Assembly: GCF_018760785.1 (NCBI RefSeq)
Contig: NZ_JAHHZO010000013.1
Span: forward strand, 54,623-118,622
Direction: 5' to 3'
DNA length: 64,000 nucleotides
Origin: Rhizobium sp. CSW-27
Lineage (GTDB): Bacteria; Pseudomonadota; Alphaproteobacteria; Rhizobiales; Rhizobiaceae
The position numbers and the translations under genes were made by a program. Below, in pieces: positions 7,660-15,312 of the stretch (the stretch's first letter is position 1; every line of letters begins with the position of its first letter). The notes under the pieces are model-generated. The model worked only from the letters and a program-made list of their open reading frames with translations. It searched no databases and was not told the DNA's origin.

Positions 7660-9135
7660 TTGCCGCCATCCCTTACCTCGCTCAAAGACGATACGCTGAT
7701 TGCGCTCGATACGCTGGCCGACCGCGCCTCCGGCCTCGTCCATCCCACCCTCCGGCTCGGCGTCACCGGCCTGTCGCGGGCCGGCAAGACGGTGTTCATC
7801 TCCTCGCTCGTGCACAATCTGCTGCATGGCGGCCGCCTGCCCCTGCTGGAGGCGGTGCGGTCGGGCCGCGTCTCCGCCGCCCGGCTGGAGCCGCAGCCGG
7901 ACGATGCCATCGCCCGCTTCCAGTACGAGGATCACATCCAGGCGCTGGTGCGCGAACGGGTCTGGCCGGCCTCCACCCGGGCGATTTCCGAACTGCGCCT
8001 GACGCTCGACTACCAGAGCGCCAGCGGCTGGGGCCGTTTCTTCTCGCCCGGCCGGCTCTCCATCGATATCGTCGATTATCCGGGCGAATGGCTGCTGGAC
8101 CTGCCGTTGCTGGCCCAGGACTATCGCGGCTTCAGCCGTGCCACGGTGGAACTGGCCGGCACGGGCATCCGCCGCGACCTCGCGCGCGACTGGCTCGGCC
8201 TTGCCGGCACCCTGTCCGCCACGGCGCCGGCCGACGAGATGACGGCGCGCCGGCTGGCGGAAAGCTTTGCCGCCTATCTGAAGGCCTGCAAGGCGGACGA
8301 GCGCTCGCTCTCGACGCTGCCACCCGGCCGTTTCCTGATGCCCGGCGATCTCGACGGCTCGCCGGCGCTGACCTTCGCGCCGCTGCCCGCCCTGCCGGAG
8401 GGCCGCTTCGAGAAAGGCAGCCTGGCTGCCATGATGGAACGCCGTTTCGAGGCCTACAAGACAGTGGTGGTAAAACCCTTCTTCCGCGAACATTTTGCCC
8501 GGCTCGACCGGCAGATCGTGCTGATCGATGCGCTGCAGGCTCTGAACCGGGGGCCCGAGGCCGTGCAGGATCTGGAACGGGCACTGTCGGATGTGCTCGC
8601 CTGCTTCCGCCCCGGCACCAATTCGCTGCTGTCTTCCCTGCTCGGCCGCCGCATCGACCGCGTGCTGGTCGCCGCGACCAAGGCGGATCATCTGCACCAC
8701 GAAAGCCATGACCGGCTGGAGGCACTGACCCGCAGGCTGGTCGATCGCGCCATCGAACGCATCGGCATGGCGGGTGCGGGCATCGAGGTGATGGCAATCG
8801 CCTCGGTCCGGGCCACGCGCGAGGCGACGGTCCGGCAGAATGGCGAATTGCTGCCGGTCATCACCGGCACGCCGATGGCCGGCGAAACGATCAATGGCGA
8901 AATCTTCGACGGCAATCGCAAAACCGCGATCTTTCCCGGGGACTTGCCGGAAAAACCGGATTCACTTTTTCAGGCGGTTGAATCGCTTTCTGAAGCCGGG
9001 CCGCTGCCGCATTTGAACATCGTCCGCTTCCGCCCGCCGGCGGTGGAGGAAAATGCCGGCGGCATCCGGCTTTCGGTGCCGCATATCCGTCTCGACCGCG
9101 CCCTGCAGTTCCTGATCGGCGACAGGCTGGCCTGA
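7660..9135 (+). CDS. ycjX: YcjX-family P-loop GTPase-like protein (DUF463)
   Basis: A 491-residue protein beginning with TTG (PPSLTSLKDDTLIALD). It has a Walker A-like motif GLSRAGKTVF near residues 37-46, a switch-like IDIVDYPGEWLLD, and VAATKADHLHH, which resembles the NKxD guanine-recognition motif. YcjX proteins are stress-associated, dynamin-like GTPases of uncertain cellular job, usually encoded with YcjF. The ycjF-like gene starts 81 bp downstream on the same strand, so the two probably form an operon. Confidence 0.88.
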   Translation: MPPSLTSLKDDTLIALDTLADRASGLVHPTLRLGVTGLSRAGKTVFISSLVHNLLHGGRLPLLEAVRSGRVSAARLEPQPDDAIARFQYEDHIQALVRERVWPASTRAISELRLTLDYQSASGWGRFFSPGRLSIDIVDYPGEWLLDLPLLAQDYRGFSRATVELAGTGIRRDLARDWLGLAGTLSATAPADEMTARRLAESFAAYLKACKADERSLSTLPPGRFLMPGDLDGSPALTFAPLPALPEGRFEKGSLAAMMERRFEAYKTVVVKPFFREHFARLDRQIVLIDALQALNRGPEAVQDLERALSDVLACFRPGTNSLLSSLLGRRIDRVLVAATKADHLHHESHDRLEALTRRLVDRAIERIGMAGAGIEVMAIASVRATREATVRQNGELLPVITGTPMAGETINGEIFDGNRKTAIFPGDLPEKPDSLFQAVESLSEAGPLPHLNIVRFRPPAVEENAGGIRLSVPHIRLDRALQFLIGDRLA

Positions 9136-9216
9136 CATGCCGGCGCCGAAGAGAACCGACAGCACACCGCCAGCCGAAGGCCGCCCCCCAAGGGGCCGAA
9201 CGGCAAGGAGCCGAAG

Positions 9217-10278
9217 ATGAGTGACGAGACCCCGCGCCGCCGCCCCGGCGCCTTCGATCTGCCCGAGAACGAGCGCAAGCCGACCGCGCCGCTGCGCCTG
9301 CCGCGCAGTTTCGACGACGGCTTCACCGTGACCCCCGATGCCGAGGATCCCTTCGTGACGCCGCCGGAACTCGCCGCTGCCGAAGCCGCGGTGGCGACAC
9401 CCCGCAAACATGGCTTCTCCTGGGGCAAACTTGCCCTTGGCGCACTCGGCACCTTCCTGTCGCTCGCCTTCTGGCTGTGGGCAGACCAGGTGGTGCGCGA
9501 CCTGTTCTCCCGCGCCGACTGGCTGGGCTATACGGCGGTCGGCGTTCTGGCGCTCGGCGTGCTGGCGCTTGCCGTCGTCGTCGGGCGCGAGGTGGCGGGT
9601 CTGCTGCGCCTTGATGCCGTGCAGGCCATCAAGGCGGAGGCGCAGAGTGCACGCCGAAACGCAAGCCAGAAGCCGGCCCGCGCGCTGGTCGCACGGCTCG
9701 ACACGCTGCTTGCCCACCGCGCCGAAACGGCACGCGGCCGCGCCACGCTCAACGCCACCCGGGACGACATCATCGACGGGCCACATCTGATAGAACTGGC
9801 GGAACGGGAACTGCTGGCGCCGCTCGACCGGCAGGCGCGCGCCCTCATCCTGGCCAGTTCCCGCCGCACCTCGGTCGTCACGGCGGTCAGCCCGCGGGCC
9901 GTCGTCGATCTCGCCTATGTGCTGTTCGAGGTGACGCGACTCGTGCGGGCCATGGCGGAGCTTTACGGCGGCCGGCCCGGCACGCTTGGTCTTCTGCGCC
10001 TGCTGCGCGACGTGATCGCCCATCTCGCCGTCACCGGTTCGATTGCTGTCGGCGATGGGCTTGCCCAGCAGGTGCTGGGACACGGGCTGGCGGCAAAGCT
10101 GTCGGCCCGGCTGGGCGAAGGCGTGATCAACGGCCTGCTGACGGCGCGAATCGGTATCGCCGCCATGGATCTGTGCCGCCCGCTTCCCTTCACCGCGCTG
10201 AAACGGCCGGGCATCGGCGATTTCCTCGGCGACCTGACAACCCTGTCCGGCGCCAGAAACGGCGAACGGACGGAGTGA
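9217..10278 (+). CDS. ycjF: YcjF-family inner-membrane protein (TIGR01620/DUF697)
   Basis: A 353-residue membrane protein with a basic, proline-rich N-terminus, two membrane segments (about residues 68-90 and 98-122) and a C-terminal DUF697-like region with amphipathic segments (for example GRPGTLGLLRLLRDVIAHLA). A GGAG site precedes the ATG at 9217. It is the partner of the preceding YcjX protein; the pair is conserved across proteobacteria, but its molecular function is not established. Confidence 0.85.
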   Translation: MSDETPRRRPGAFDLPENERKPTAPLRLPRSFDDGFTVTPDAEDPFVTPPELAAAEAAVATPRKHGFSWGKLALGALGTFLSLAFWLWADQVVRDLFSRADWLGYTAVGVLALGVLALAVVVGREVAGLLRLDAVQAIKAEAQSARRNASQKPARALVARLDTLLAHRAETARGRATLNATRDDIIDGPHLIELAERELLAPLDRQARALILASSRRTSVVTAVSPRAVVDLAYVLFEVTRLVRAMAELYGGRPGTLGLLRLLRDVIAHLAVTGSIAVGDGLAQQVLGHGLAAKLSARLGEGVINGLLTARIGIAAMDLCRPLPFTALKRPGIGDFLGDLTTLSGARNGERTE

Positions 10279-10301
10279 GAACGGGCCGCAAAAGGCCAAT
10301 C

Positions 10302-10317
10302 TAAACCCTCCATTAAC
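10302..10317. promoter_or_regulatory. Possible CtrA box
   Basis: TAAA-N7-TTAAC differs by one base from the CtrA consensus TTAA-N7-TTAAC. It sits 57 bp upstream of the secreted-protein gene at 10374. A single near-match can arise by chance. Confidence 0.3.
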
Positions 10318-10373
10318 CATCCCTCGGCTAGTGTGACGATCGATCAGGACGTCGCTCGCCCAAGGAAAGTTTC

Positions 10374-10928
10374 ATGGTTTCGCGCATCTTTTCCCGAAAT
10401 GGCGGGCTCTTTGCCGCCGTATCGATGGCACTCGCCGTCACCCTTCAGCCGGCCGTTGCCGCCGAGGCCGACCAGGCCTTCTTCGCATCCGCCGCCGGCA
10501 CCTGGAAAGGTCCCGGCGAAATCGTCGCCGGCAAGTACAAGGGCACGAAGTTCACCTGCGACCTGACCGGCGAGGCGAGCGCCGACGGCGATGCCGGCAT
10601 CAAGCTCGACGGAACCTGCCGCGTCGGCGTGTTCAAGCAGCCGATGTCGGCCGTCATCACCCAGGCAGGCGTCAGCTACAAGGGCAAGTTCCTCGATGGC
10701 GCGGAGGGCAAGGGCCTCGACATCGTCTCCGGCATGGTGGATGGCGACCGCATGGTCGTCGGCCTCAACCGGGCCAAGCTGGATGGCGCCATGGTGGCGC
10801 GCATGCAGGACCGCAATGCGATGAACGTCACGATTTCCGTGAAGGTCGAAGACCAGATGGTGCCGGTGATCGGCCTGTCGCTGACCCGCGAGACGGACCC
10901 GATCGCCGTGGGCTCGATCAAGCCCTGA
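10374..10928 (+). CDS. Secreted hypothetical protein
   Basis: 184 residues with a clear signal peptide (hydrophobic residues ~10-28, ending AVAAEA). The mature part is a small, probably beta-rich domain (GTWKGPGEIVAGKYKGTKF, then KLDGTCRVGVFKQPM) with two cysteines that could form a disulfide in the periplasm. I do not recognise a named family. It is convergent with folK, whose stop is only 4 bp away. A possible CtrA box precedes it. Confidence 0.75.
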   Translation: MVSRIFSRNGGLFAAVSMALAVTLQPAVAAEADQAFFASAAGTWKGPGEIVAGKYKGTKFTCDLTGEASADGDAGIKLDGTCRVGVFKQPMSAVITQAGVSYKGKFLDGAEGKGLDIVSGMVDGDRMVVGLNRAKLDGAMVARMQDRNAMNVTISVKVEDQMVPVIGLSLTRETDPIAVGSIKP

Positions 10929-10932
10929 TCCG

Positions 10933-11487
10933 TCAGCCACGCCACCAGTCGGTGGCTTCGTCCGCCACCACGATGCCTACCGTGTCGGCCTGGTCCAGCC
11001 AGGCCGAAACCGTCTTGCCAAGCACCATCAGCTCCGGCGCGATGTCGGCAAGCGGCATCAGCACGAAGCCGCGCTCCACCATGCGCGGATGCGGCACGTC
11101 CAGCCCTTCCTCATGCACCTGACAGTCGCCATAGGTCAGCAGGTCGATATCGATCGTGCGCGGTCCCCAGCGTTCCAGCCGCACCCGTTTCATGCCGCGC
11201 TCGATCGAGAGGCACAGATCCAGCAGATCCTTGGGCGACAGCCGCGTCTCGATCAGCGCGCAGCTGTTGAAGAAATCCGCCTGATCGATCTTGCCCCAGG
11301 GCGGCGTGCGGTAAAGCCGCGACACCGCGCGCACGCGACAGTCGTCGCGGCCATCCAGCGCCTGCAGTGCCGCAGCCATGGCCGTGCGCGGATCGCCGAT
11401 ATTGCCACCAAGCCCGAGCGTTGCCCGCTGCCAGTCCGCAAGGGCCGCGCCTGTTTCAGGGACGGTATTCAACACGCACCTCGACAT
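10933..11487 (-). CDS. folK: 2-amino-4-hydroxy-6-hydroxymethyldihydropteridine pyrophosphokinase
   Basis: FolK transfers pyrophosphate from ATP to hydroxymethyldihydropterin, the step before FolP in folate synthesis. Family signatures are LGLGGNIGDPRTAM, SRLYRTPPWG, DFFNSCALIET and the strongly conserved RWGPRTIDIDLLTYG; PHPRMVERGFVLMPL follows. The ATG at 11487 (MSRCVLNTVPE) overlaps the end of folB by 32 bp; GTG/TTG codons a few triplets later are also possible starts. It is the last gene of the folP-folB-folK operon. Confidence 0.92.
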   Translation of the reverse strand: MSRCVLNTVPETGAALADWQRATLGLGGNIGDPRTAMAAALQALDGRDDCRVRAVSRLYRTPPWGKIDQADFFNSCALIETRLSPKDLLDLCLSIERGMKRVRLERWGPRTIDIDLLTYGDCQVHEEGLDVPHPRMVERGFVLMPLADIAPELMVLGKTVSAWLDQADTVGIVVADEATDWWRG

Positions 11488-11821
11488 GATCCAGGATTCC
11501 GGGGATCGGCACACTCGGCTTGCGCACGGTGATCGCCGCGCGGACGATCTGCGGGAAACGGGCACAGAGCGCAAGCGCCACGTCATGGGCCAGCGCCTCG
11601 ATCAGCGCACGGCGCGTGGAGGTCACCACCTCCTCGATCACCGCAAAGGCATGGCCATAATGCATGGTGCTGTTCAGATCGTCCTCGGTCAGCGCGGCAC
11701 CTGCCGGCACGTCGAGTTCCGCATCGATGAAGAATCGCTGCCCGAGAACCGATTCCTCCTTCAGCACGCCGTGGCGCGCATAGAAGGCGCAGTTCTTCAG
11801 GGTAATCGTGTAGACACTCAC
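11456..11821 (-). CDS. folB: Dihydroneopterin aldolase
   Basis: FolB cleaves dihydroneopterin to hydroxymethyldihydropterin and glycolaldehyde. The 121-residue protein starts at a GTG (VSVYTITLKNCAFYARHGVL) whose GTGA overlaps the folP stop, a 4-bp start-stop overlap that implies coupling. Conserved features are the N-terminal FYARHG motif, GQRFFIDAELDV, and the C-terminal VTVRKPSVPIPG-like segment (ITVRKPSVPIPGILDHVEV). Confidence 0.93.
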   Translation of the reverse strand: MSVYTITLKNCAFYARHGVLKEESVLGQRFFIDAELDVPAGAALTEDDLNSTMHYGHAFAVIEEVVTSTRRALIEALAHDVALALCARFPQIVRAAITVRKPSVPIPGILDHVEVRVEYRP

Positions 11822-12729
11822 GCCTGTCTCTCCTTGTGCGCGGCCTCGTGCCGGGCGCCGTCCGTGCGCGCGGCAAGCACCGCATCGGCCATCAGCAGCG
11901 CATCGCGATTCGTTGCCACATTGTGGACGCGGAAGATCGATGCACCGCAGAGCCGCAACAGTGCAGTGGTGGCCGCCGTTCCCACATCGCGGTCGCCCGC
12001 CTGGTCCCGCCCGGTCACCGCCCCGATGAACCGCTTGCGCGAAGTGCCGACCAGCCAGGGAAGGCCGATGTCCTGCAGCTCGTGGAAGCGCGCCATCAGC
12101 TGAAAATCCTCGTCGCGGTTCTTGGCAAAGCCGAAGCCCGGATCGAGCACGATCGCCTCGCGGCGGACGCCGGCCTCGTCGGCCAGTGCCAGCTGCCGCT
12201 CGAAGAAGATCCGCTGATCGGCCACCACGTCGGCCACCTTGTCCGCCTCGCGGCCGCGGCCCGTATGCATCATCACCAGCCCTGCCCCGGTCTCCGCCAC
12301 CACCTGAGCCATGTCCGGATCGTGGCGCAGGCCGAAGACATCGTTGACCACATGCGCGCCGGCCGCAATGGCAAGGCGCGCCGTATCGGCACGATAGGTA
12401 TCCACCGAAATCAGCGCCTCGGTACGGCCGGCAAGTGCCGCGATGACCGGCAGGATGCGGGCCTGCTCCTCGGCGGGAGAAACCGGCTCGGCACCCGGTC
12501 GCGTCGATTCGCCACCGATATCGAGAATGGTCGCGCCCTCCTCGACACAGGCCATGGCGTGCTTGACCGCCGCCTCGACGGATAGATGCATACCGCCATC
12601 GGAAAAGGAATCCGGCGTCACGTTGATGATCGCCATCAGGTGGCCGGCCGCGCCCAGCGAAAGACTGCGCCCGCCGCCGACCTGCCAGATGCTGTTGCCG
12701 GGAAATGTCACGTCGGCTGCGATCCTCAT
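11818..12729 (-). CDS. folP: Dihydropteroate synthase
   Basis: FolP joins p-aminobenzoate to hydroxymethyldihydropterin pyrophosphate and is the sulfonamide target. Diagnostic motifs are MAIINVTPDSFSDGG, GATILDIGGESTRPGA, HVVNDVFGLRHDPD and LVGTSRKRFIG. Length is 303 residues, slightly long for the family. It is first in the tightly packed folP-folB-folK operon, and its start is divergent from the DUF922 gene across 87 bp. Confidence 0.95.
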   Translation of the reverse strand: MRIAADVTFPGNSIWQVGGGRSLSLGAAGHLMAIINVTPDSFSDGGMHLSVEAAVKHAMACVEEGATILDIGGESTRPGAEPVSPAEEQARILPVIAALAGRTEALISVDTYRADTARLAIAAGAHVVNDVFGLRHDPDMAQVVAETGAGLVMMHTGRGREADKVADVVADQRIFFERQLALADEAGVRREAIVLDPGFGFAKNRDEDFQLMARFHELQDIGLPWLVGTSRKRFIGAVTGRDQAGDRDVGTAATTALLRLCGASIFRVHNVATNRDALLMADAVLAARTDGARHEAAHKERQA

Positions 12730-12816
12730 CTCTCACCAGGAAATTTGCAAACGTCTGTTGCGGTGGTAAGCGCTATGCCCCAAGCTTCGGCCAAACTCAA
12801 TCACACAGGCACCAGA

Positions 12817-13434
12817 ATGTCCGCAGCGCTCGCTCGCAGTCTTGTTCTCCCGGCGTTGCTGTTCCTGCTGATGTCATCCGGCCCGTCGCATGCCGATCCG
12901 GCCATCACCAAGACCTATTCCTATTTCAGCATTTCGGGACGTACTGCCGAGGATCTGGATTCCGAACTGGCCCGCCGCGGCCCGCAGACCGGCAGTGCCG
13001 GCTTTCGCCATCCGGGCGCGACCGAGATCAAGTTCGGCGGCGACATCACCTATCACGAAAGCGAGGGCAGCTGCGCCGTCGGCGATGTCAACGTCACGCT
13101 GAAGACGAAAATCATCCTGCCCCGCTGGAAGAACCGCCGCCGGGCCGAAAACGGCCTTGCCCTGATCTGGGACACGCTGGCGGCCGACATCAAGCGGCAC
13201 GAGGAACGCCACGCGGAGATCGCCCGCCAGCATGCACGCGATCTGGAAAAGGCGTTGCTGGCCCTGCCGCCGGCGCGCAACTGCGCCATTCTCGAAAGGG
13301 AAGTCGGGATGGTCAGCCGGCGCATCATCGACGAGCACGACCGCGACCAGCTGCGCTTCGACATGGTGGAAGCACGCAACTTCGAGGAGCGCATGATGCG
13401 CCTGCTGAAGTATCGCAGTCGTGCCTCCCAGTAA
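12817..13434 (+). CDS. Secreted DUF922-type putative zinc protease
   Basis: 205 residues with a signal peptide (hydrophobic ~5-22, ending SHADP). The mature part holds a possible metalloprotease motif HEERH (residues 128-132) within a helix, preceded by TYSYFSISGRTAEDLDSEL, which matches the DUF922 layout of predicted Zn-dependent secreted proteases. Two cysteines (C86 and one in ARNCAIL) could form a disulfide. An alternative ATG at 12775 gives a longer N-terminus; 12817 fits the signal peptide better. The substrate is unknown. Confidence 0.75.
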   Translation: MSAALARSLVLPALLFLLMSSGPSHADPAITKTYSYFSISGRTAEDLDSELARRGPQTGSAGFRHPGATEIKFGGDITYHESEGSCAVGDVNVTLKTKIILPRWKNRRRAENGLALIWDTLAADIKRHEERHAEIARQHARDLEKALLALPPARNCAILEREVGMVSRRIIDEHDRDQLRFDMVEARNFEERMMRLLKYRSRASQ

Positions 13435-13565
13435 TATCCGTCCTGCGCGCTTCCGCCCAGGAGACAAGGCAAGGCCCTGCCGCGCATCCGCCCAAAAACT
13501 GCGCGTATCGCAAGGTTGCGTGAAACTTGCGCAACCTATGGTGAATGACTGGTTATTTCTTCCAA

Positions 13566-13594
13566 TTGGCTAAATTCGCCGACACTCATATAGT
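13566..13594 (+). promoter_or_regulatory. Sigma70-type promoter upstream of candidate sRNA
   Basis: TTGGCT (13566-13571) and TATAGT (13589-13594) are spaced by exactly 17 bp. The next annotated rightward gene starts 1.7 kb away, so the promoter more likely drives the structured region directly after it. Transcription should begin near 13600. Confidence 0.5.
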
Positions 13595-13599
13595 AGCAA

Positions 13600-13865
13600 T
13601 CACTGAAGGGGCACGGCAGACAGCAAGGCGCCCCGGATGTTCGGCCCCGTTGTCGCATGTGAGGCGGCGCATGCGACAACGGCCCCCATCACCGGCAGGC
13701 GACAATGCCGCCGGCCTGCACCCGAACCGGTGCGGCATCATGCAGAATTCGCGTTCCCCATGTTCTCCTGGCGTATCCCAAGGCTGCGGATGTTCCTCCC
13801 TCGTCCGACAGCGATACGCCCGCCTTCGCCTCGTCCGGCGCAAGCCCGGCGAGGCGATTTTTTTT
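13600..13865 (+). ncRNA. Candidate small non-coding RNA
   Basis: Between the DUF922 gene and the convergent ferredoxin gene lies a ~265-nt stretch bounded by a good promoter and a strong intrinsic terminator. It contains a 13-bp perfect stem (13647-13659 / 13670-13682) with a 10-nt loop. A compound hairpin follows at 13770-13820: outer stem GGCGTATC/GATACGCC, inner stem with GCTG/CAGC and CGGA/TCCG, and a 13-nt loop carrying CCTCCC, an anti-Shine-Dalgarno-like motif seen in several rhizobial sRNAs. Open frames here have no ribosome site and run through the terminator. I do not recognise it as 6S, SRP, RNase P or tmRNA. Confidence 0.5.
13826..13865 (+). terminator. Rho-independent terminator of candidate sRNA
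   Basis: Stem TCGCCTCG/CGAGGCGA (13826-13833, 13850-13857) extended by CCGG/CCGG around a 7-nt loop, with one bulged T, followed directly by eight T (13858-13865). The T-run occurs only in the plus-strand sense, so it does not serve the minus-strand ferredoxin gene. Confidence 0.75.
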
Positions 13866-13896
13866 GGGCGTGGCGGGTGCAGCGATTGCGCCGCGT

Positions 13897-14217
13897 TCAG
13901 CCCTGGCGTTCCGGAACGCTGACCACGAGCCCGTCCAGCTCGGCCGTGATCTTGATCTGACAGCTCAGTCTCGAATTGGGACGCACGTCGACGGCAAAAT
14001 CCAGCATGTCCTCTTCCATCGGCGCCGGGCCGCCGACGGCGGTCATCCAGGCCTCATCGACATAGACATGACAGGTGGCACAGGCGCAGGCCCCGCCACA
14101 TTCGGCGTCGATGCCCGGAACGGAGTGGCGAACCGCATTCTCCATCACCGTGGAGCCCTGCTCCGCGTCAATGTCAAAGCGTGTCCCGTCGAAGGCGACG
14201 ATGGTGAGTTGCGTCAT
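13897..14217 (-). CDS. 2Fe-2S ferredoxin, adrenodoxin type
   Basis: 106 residues. The cluster ligands fit C40-x5-C46-x2-C49 ... C86 (ECGGACACATCHVYV and LSCQIK), the pattern of adrenodoxin/ISC-type ferredoxins that pass single electrons to cytochromes P450 or to Fe-S assembly. No ferredoxin reductase or isc gene lies nearby, so the partner is unknown. It lies 165 bp downstream of the Hpt gene on the same strand; its 3' end is convergent with the candidate sRNA. Confidence 0.92.
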   Translation of the reverse strand: MTQLTIVAFDGTRFDIDAEQGSTVMENAVRHSVPGIDAECGGACACATCHVYVDEAWMTAVGGPAPMEEDMLDFAVDVRPNSRLSCQIKITAELDGLVVSVPERQG

Positions 14218-14382
14218 GGCGGATCCCTGCGAACTGAAGTCAAAACCGCGTTGTCTTCCGACAAATCGCCGCCCCAGTCAACGTTGCCGCACGGCATCAT
14301 GACCCCGCACCCGCGAAAGGCGCCGGGCGGTCAGGGGGCCGAGGCTCTGCTCAGCCGGGCCGGCATCCCTGACGGAGCATGC

Positions 14383-14763
14383 TCAGCGCAGCAGTTTCAG
14401 GATGAAATTCTCGGCATCCAGCACCGTTGCCGCCACGGCAGCCCGTGCGGCGGCGCTGTCCGGCTGGCTTTCCAGCGCTTCCGTCGCCTTCACCACGGCA
14501 AAGGCGCCGACGGCGTTTGCGGCGCTGCGCAGACGATGCGCTGCGGCCACCACCGCCTCGGCCGGCCGGTCGCCGATCTCGTTCAGCGCCGCCCGCGCCT
14601 GGCGGGTAAAGAGCGCCAGCACCTCCGCCTCCAGCGCCTTGTCGCCCATGGTCTGAACCGCCAGATGATCGAGATCGATCGGGCGAGAGGTCGAGGTCGC
14701 CGCGCCGCGCCCATTGTCGGGCGCCTCAAATGCAATGTTCACCGAAGCCATGAACAGGTTCAT
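14383..14763 (-). CDS. Hpt (histidine phosphotransfer) domain protein
   Basis: 126 residues forming one predicted helical Hpt domain. The phospho-accepting His is H76 in AAAHRLRSAANAVGAFAV, matching the HxLKGxxxxxG pattern of Hpt proteins. Free-standing Hpt proteins relay phosphate between hybrid kinases and response regulators. The ATG at 14763 has GGAGG about 10 bp upstream; a second ATG at 14751 is possible. It is divergent from the giant gpr gene. The sensor partner is unknown; this is not the HisKA-like ChpT, which has a different fold. Confidence 0.8.
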   Translation of the reverse strand: MNLFMASVNIAFEAPDNGRGAATSTSRPIDLDHLAVQTMGDKALEAEVLALFTRQARAALNEIGDRPAEAVVAAAHRLRSAANAVGAFAVVKATEALESQPDSAAARAAVAATVLDAENFILKLLR

Positions 14764-15312
14764 CCCTTTGTTGCCTCCCGGTCAGGTTCGAACCATCGAC
14801 AACCTGCCGTGGCTCACCGCATCCCGTTCGGACATGCCGGGCGGAGCGGTTCCAGGACAGGACCAATGCGCACCCTTGCCCGAACGTCCCGGGTCAGCCT
14901 CGCTATCCCGTTAAATTCCGGCGCAAAAGCGGCAGGTTTTTTGAGAGTATGGTTAATTTCCCGTAACGCGCCCGAAATCAAGGGAAATCCGCTCGGGAAG
15001 CGGTTTAAAATCTGTTAACAACGAGTTCGCGCAGAATGTGCAACCAGAGCCAGAATTGTGTCTGGATGCCGAATGTGCCACTACAGTACGATGAAAACTG
15101 GTGCGGGCATGACGCCTGTGCCAGCCTGGGTGCCCCGCTCAGCCTTTCTTATGACGTCTTTGACGGGAAAGGCTTCCGGCGGGTTTGAAATGGACCGGAC
15201 ATCCGAGGCCCCGACGGCTGCGGCAGTCCGGCCCGGCAGACGGCCTGTTGCGCCTCTCGCGGCCGGCGCAGCCCCCGTCGGCCGGATGAGTATGGTAACG
15301 AGGCGTAACCGC
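14764..15312. other. Intergenic/leader region upstream of gpr
   Basis: About 550 bp between the divergent Hpt gene and gpr. The gpr reading frame is open back to about 15058, but the composition upstream of 15313 does not look like a conserved protein. Two CtrA-like sites occur: a good one at 15004-15019 and a weak one at 14953-14967. No terminator-like hairpin was seen. Confidence 0.5.
15004..15019. promoter_or_regulatory. Candidate CtrA box upstream of gpr
   Basis: TTTA-N7-TTAAC has one mismatch to the CtrA consensus TTAA-N7-TTAAC. It lies ~294 bp before the chosen gpr start and ~240 bp before the Hpt gene, so it could serve either. CtrA control of a polar growth factor would make biological sense but is inference. 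Confidence 0.4.

Noticed and set aside
13545..13960. Plus-strand ORFs across the 13.5-13.9 kb gap
   Set aside because: They lack ribosome sites, read through a strong terminator and give low-complexity Arg/Pro-rich peptides, so a non-coding RNA fits better.
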